DNA of 64,000 nucleotides. It comes from Brachionus manjavacas (taxonomy: Eukaryota > Rotifera > Eurotatoria > Ploima > Brachionidae). The position numbers were made by a program, and so were the translations under genes. The stretch spans positions 3,348,001 through 3,412,000 of the forward strand of contig JAHQIY010000006.1 in assembly GCA_019054805.1 (NCBI GenBank). The letters are read 5' to 3'. The notes below the pieces were generated by a model, which was given only the letters and a program-made list of their open reading frames with translations, had not been told where the DNA came from and made no database searches. This document shows, piece by piece, positions 59,686 to 64,000 of the stretch (position 1 is its first letter; every line of letters starts with the position of its first letter).

Positions 59686-62600
59686 AAAATTTATTTAAAT
59701 AAATAGTTAAAAAAATGTAATTTTTTGTCAATTTAATGAATGTTACAAAAATTTTTAATTCAGCAAAAAAAGTCCATTTAATATTAGTTATTTTGTTTGA
59801 CAAAATATTAATCAAAAAATTCTTCACGAAAAGTTACATTCTTCTTGCTAAAAATAATTAAATTTTTTCCCTTTTTTTTAAAAAAAAAGTTTTCTAGCTT
59901 AGTTTCAAATCAATTTGTATTTTTTTTAATAGATGTGTTTAAATTACTAAATAGAATGCAAATTATTTCAGATAATTTTAATAATTCTATATTTAAAAGT
60001 ATGATTTAAAAACACAAGATTCTAATCGATAAATTGAAAAAAGGGTTTTAATATCCTAAACTGACTTATTCAATCAACAGTTAAAATAATGCGTTCCGTA
60101 TTGGAATTTTAAACAGCTTTATGAATTAACTTTTGATAAATTGCGTCAGTATTAATCATTTTTATTTAATTTTGAATAGTAATATTTCAAAAATGAATAA
60201 GTTTTTGATTTGCTTTTTCCTATTGCGTAATGTTATTTAAGCGAAAAATGATGATTAAATATTTAAATGAAGAGAATCGCTTGAATTTTAGATCCAGATT
60301 TAAATTAATTATTTATTTTTATAAAATTGAATTGATTACGTCAAATACTACAATTTATCATATACCAAAAGCAGTTAAAAATATACCTAGACATATAATC
60401 GATAAAATTCTCTTTGCATTATATTCTTTTAAACAAGCAGAAAACTTTTAAAAAATAACTAACTATTTTTCGATAATATTCCAAGATTTTTTAATTAATT
60501 AATAAAATAAATTTTTGCTTCTGAATTTTTTCAAAATATTTAAAGTTTATTGATGGCAAACATCTAAAAAATCAAAGCAAAAATGTTTTCTTTATTTGTT
60601 TTAGATTTTAGTAATTTTTTTTTAATGAACACCAATTTCAAGATAAAATCTTTTAAAAATTTAAATTATCTTATAATTGATTTGTATTTAATAGTCCATT
60701 TAGTGTAAATGAGAGCTGATTTTTGTTTTTTTTTCATTTATCCATAATTTTAGTATTATTCTGTTTGTGCGTTCTTCTAGGTTAATTAACATAGATAATC
60801 AACTTGAAGATTTTGTAGAATTTCTAATAATATAAATTTTCCTACGAATAGCTAAAATATTCGTCATTTTTAATAGATTATCATTAAAAACAATTCCTCC
60901 TCTTTGTTTTCGTAACTAAAATAACTCTCTGTCTATTAGTTTAAATATTTAAATGCTTGCTTTAAGATTTCAAAACAGGAGAAAATCAAATCATCAAATT
61001 TTTATAATATTGCTTTTTAAGAAGTTAATCAGTTTAACTGATATTATTTGGTATGATTTTGGTATTTAACCTATAATTTGCTTTATATTTTAAGGCCCTA
61101 AAATAAAAGTAAAAAATATGAAATTTGATTAGAGAAGTATTTTTTTTTATTTCAAATCTATTAAATTATTCAGAAAATATCAAATTTATAAATTCCTTTT
61201 CTGTTACTTATTTTTTAAAAAAATAATCTCTAGTTTAAGTCTTTTATATTGATGGCATTAATAGTTTAACAAATAAAAATAAGTCCTTTATCTAATGACA
61301 ATTTATTTACTTATAAAAAATGAACAACGGTCAGCTTATTTCAGGAATAGCTTGAGGAAATAGGTTCTATTCCTGAAATTGAATTTTGCTCTTTAGGTTA
61401 GAATTTTCCGAATGTCTTGGTAGGTCTAGGTTTCGAATGGATCCATAGTCGAAAAAAGCTTGTTATAATCAATTCACCAAAAATATATGAAATATCACGA
61501 ATTTCATTTAAAATCAAAAAAATAATAGATTATTTTTAAATTTAATTTTTATTATAATAGCTTTTTATTTTTGATTTTTCATCTAAAAATTCTGTTAATT
61601 TCAAAGATGTTTTAAAAAATAGTTATGTGTGAAAATATAATTTAATTTTGGTTATTTCTAATCATAAATGATACAAGTTATGAATATTCAATGAAGATCT
61701 GACCATGAAGTAAAAAATGCGGTATTTGATTATTGATAAGATGCACGCTTGAAATTATTGAGAGCATGTTAAGGTTAATCGAACCCATTCAGATTGAGTC
61801 CATTTTTGCTTACAAATAACCAAAAAATATGGAATAAAATTTTTTTGTTAATTTTTAAAATAAATAAATCAAAACATACAAATAAGAGGACAAGAAAGGT
61901 CATTGTTTAGTAGGGATAAACTACGATTTGTAAATTTTAAGAAAATATCAAAAATTTATTTCTATTTAACCATAAAAGAATTCAATTTTCGATCTCAAAT
62001 AAAATGGTTTTGTTACAAAAATTATAACCAAACATTCATCAAAAATGAATAAATTAAATATCACTTGAAAGAGTACAGAATTTGCTAAGAATTTTTTAAT
62101 TTTTTTAAATATATTAAGTTAAAAAAATTTTTATAGAAGATTTTTTAAAAAGAAAAAAATCCTGAATCTCATCTATTTTTTTCTTTCGTTTAATGTCTGA
62201 GGAGTCTTTATAAATCGTTATAATTTAAAAATATATATATAATATGAAAAAAAAGAAAATTTGAAATGCTTTTAAATTTTACTTTTTTTCATCAAAAGGA
62301 GCTTACTGAGAAAATTTTTTAAATTATAACAAGACTGTCAAATATATACATCGTAATTAGCAAAAATTTGATCTTTAATTTTCAGCACAGCAAGAACAAG
62401 TTTTAAATAATTAAATTTTAATTAAAACATTTCTATGATGCAGTTAATTCAAATAATTAATTAAATTCAAAATATTTTTTAATTACAATTTTTTCAAATT
62501 TTATTTTAATTATATTTGTTTACTTCAAAGCAATTGTTATTTCTTTGATTTGTATCGGATTTTATAAACCAAAAAAATGTTTTTTTTTTAACTAAAAAAT

Positions 62601-64000
62601 TTTGATCGAAAAAATGATTAATTTTCCAACTTAATCCTACAATTTATTCTAAAGGCAGCAAAAGTTTTATCAGAAAGTTTATTCTCATTCATTTTTGTTT
62701 TTATTTTGCTATTGGTAATTAGATGTATAATTTTGCTTAGTAAAATAAATAGAAATTTCAATAGTTGATTGCATTATGTGCCAGAATTATTGTTTAAAGA
62801 AAGCAAAATTGATTTCATCCTATTGCTTGAAATTGATAATGTAGAATCATTTATTTCGAAATAATTGTGCATGTTATGTAATCGGAAAAGCAAAAGTACA
62901 CTTAGTTATCTGAACCTTTAATTGTTACTCTAAGACTTAATCAAAATCAATAAATTACGATGATGGCGTTTCTTAGTAAGCGAACTGTCACTGCATGATT
63001 TAAATAAACCAAGTTGCATCATCAATACGCATCATTTTAAATGGAAAAATGACACTTATTGTGTTTTGGTAAGATATCACGCCCATATCAATTGTTATAT
63101 AAAATATTATTTTTAATAAATTTTTTTCAATAAAAATCTAAATCTATCCTTTATAAGGCAAAATTTAGATTCACGTTTTTTAAAATTTGATTAATGTTAC
63201 GTTTAAAATTTAAATAATCAAATTAAATTAAATTTTTTAGAAATTTTTCTTCAGTCATTAGAAAATAAATAACGCCAGTAAACCAAAAAGCTTAGCATCA
63301 AATTAATATTTATTGATTTATATTAAATACCTAATAACTGCAGGAGATCCTCGAGGCTCAGTAATTAGTTATTGTTAGGTATATTTATTAATGCAATTCA
63401 GAGACGACTTGATCACAATTTAATTTAGAATAAGAATGATGGTGTAGAAAATAAATGCCTAAACGAATTGAAGCAATAGCTTTGCTAATGGTAATTGAAA
63501 GTATCATTCGAAATTCTTTTTTGTTTTTTTCTGAATATTCTGAAGATAAGATAGATCTTAAACTTCAATTAAATAGTTGAAAAAATTAAGAACTCTCAAG
63601 ATTTAACTAAACTAAAATTATTTCGAGGATAGAAAGGGTCTTTATAAAAAAATACCTTTATAAGCCTTTGATCAGCTCTATTTTGGATTATCCTTTTTTT
63701 TCTATCTCAATTTATTTTCAGAGACTTGAGTCGAAAGAAAGGAAGTTATTCAAAATTCACCAGTTCGATTCATTCTAATACAAAATATGATACTCTTTAT
63801 AGCGTTATACATCACAATGTTTTTAATAATCTAAAAATTTCTTACACTCTAGAATGAGCAAAGAGATTTTATTGATAGAAATGCAGGAGTAAGTCATTCT
63901 ATTCAATCTGGATCTTATTAGGTTTCAAGACTTATCATTTAATTTTATTGTTGTATCCTATTATAATTTTTAATGTTTATCTTAATTTACTTATATCATT
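59686..64000. other. 4.3-kb gene-free AT-rich region
   Basis: No convincing gene on either strand. A 73-codon frame at 60230-60451 has AT-driven composition and no motif. A perfect 12-bp inverted repeat lies at 61339-61378, and a weaker one surrounds 63330-63380. No tRNA, rRNA or mobile element recognised. Confidence 0.45.
61339..61378. repeat. perfect 12-bp inverted repeat
   Basis: TTTCAGGAATAG (61339-61350) and CTATTCCTGAAA (61367-61378) are exact inverted copies with a 16-base spacer. Could be a small hairpin RNA, the end of a decayed foldback element, or chance. Confidence 0.6.

Noticed and set aside
59435..59827. 130-codon minus-strand frame over the RPS10 3' end
   Set aside because: Antisense shadow of RPS10 exons and its AT-rich downstream region.
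60230..60451. 73-codon plus-strand frame after RPS10
   Set aside because: AT-driven composition, no motif, no splice or polyA context that distinguishes it from chance.

Overview
This is a very AT-rich eukaryotic window. Introns are mostly 45-65 bp, with GT donors and T-rich or A-rich AG acceptors; intergenic DNA is low complexity, and one intron of about 5.6 kb and one of about 2.9 kb stand out. RPS10, METAP1 and a CLCC1-type ER membrane protein point to a small-intron invertebrate animal. A rotifer such as Brachionus would fit, but that is inference from style, not proof. TAA, TAG and TGA all end recognisable genes, so the standard code applies.

Layout. 0.7-3.4 kb: an unrecognised multi-exon gene (about 749 aa). 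3.8-4.1 kb: a non-LTR reverse-transcriptase relic. 5.0-5.7 kb (minus): a small membrane protein. 11.2-35.7 kb: a giant gene encoding a disordered repeat protein of about 3,700 to 4,900 aa. It has two repeat families, one including a recent six-copy 147-bp array. 37.65-39.3 kb: a coiled-coil gene, possibly CEP85-like, with ten small exons. 41.2-42.5 kb: an unrecognised 345-aa disordered protein. 43.7-46.0 kb (minus): CLCC1-like. 47.3-47.5 kb: a 5'-truncated LINE with a perfect target-site duplication. 48.9-50.4 kb: METAP1. 51.5-58.4 kb: a mega-fusion of bacterial-type enzyme modules. 59.1-59.7 kb: RPS10. The remaining 4.3 kb shows no gene.

The most unusual locus is the mega-fusion. Six phase-compatible exons encode, in order, a degenerate ATP-sulfurylase module, an Stf0-type sulfotransferase, a DegT/StrS sugar aminotransferase, a class I methyltransferase, a GT4-like and a GT2-like glycosyltransferase, and a GH5-like glycosidase. 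All but the first keep recognisable key residues. This looks like one polypeptide for building or modifying a sulfated or aminated glycan, with bacterial-style parts interrupted by animal-style introns. It carries one in-frame TAG and two mutually compensating homopolymer indels.

Two other genes, the giant repeat gene and the coiled-coil gene, also have single-base homopolymer frameshifts. Residual sequencing or assembly error is therefore a serious alternative to gene decay for the indels. It does not explain the TAG. All exon boundaries were read by eye from splice signals and phase; no similarity search was possible.
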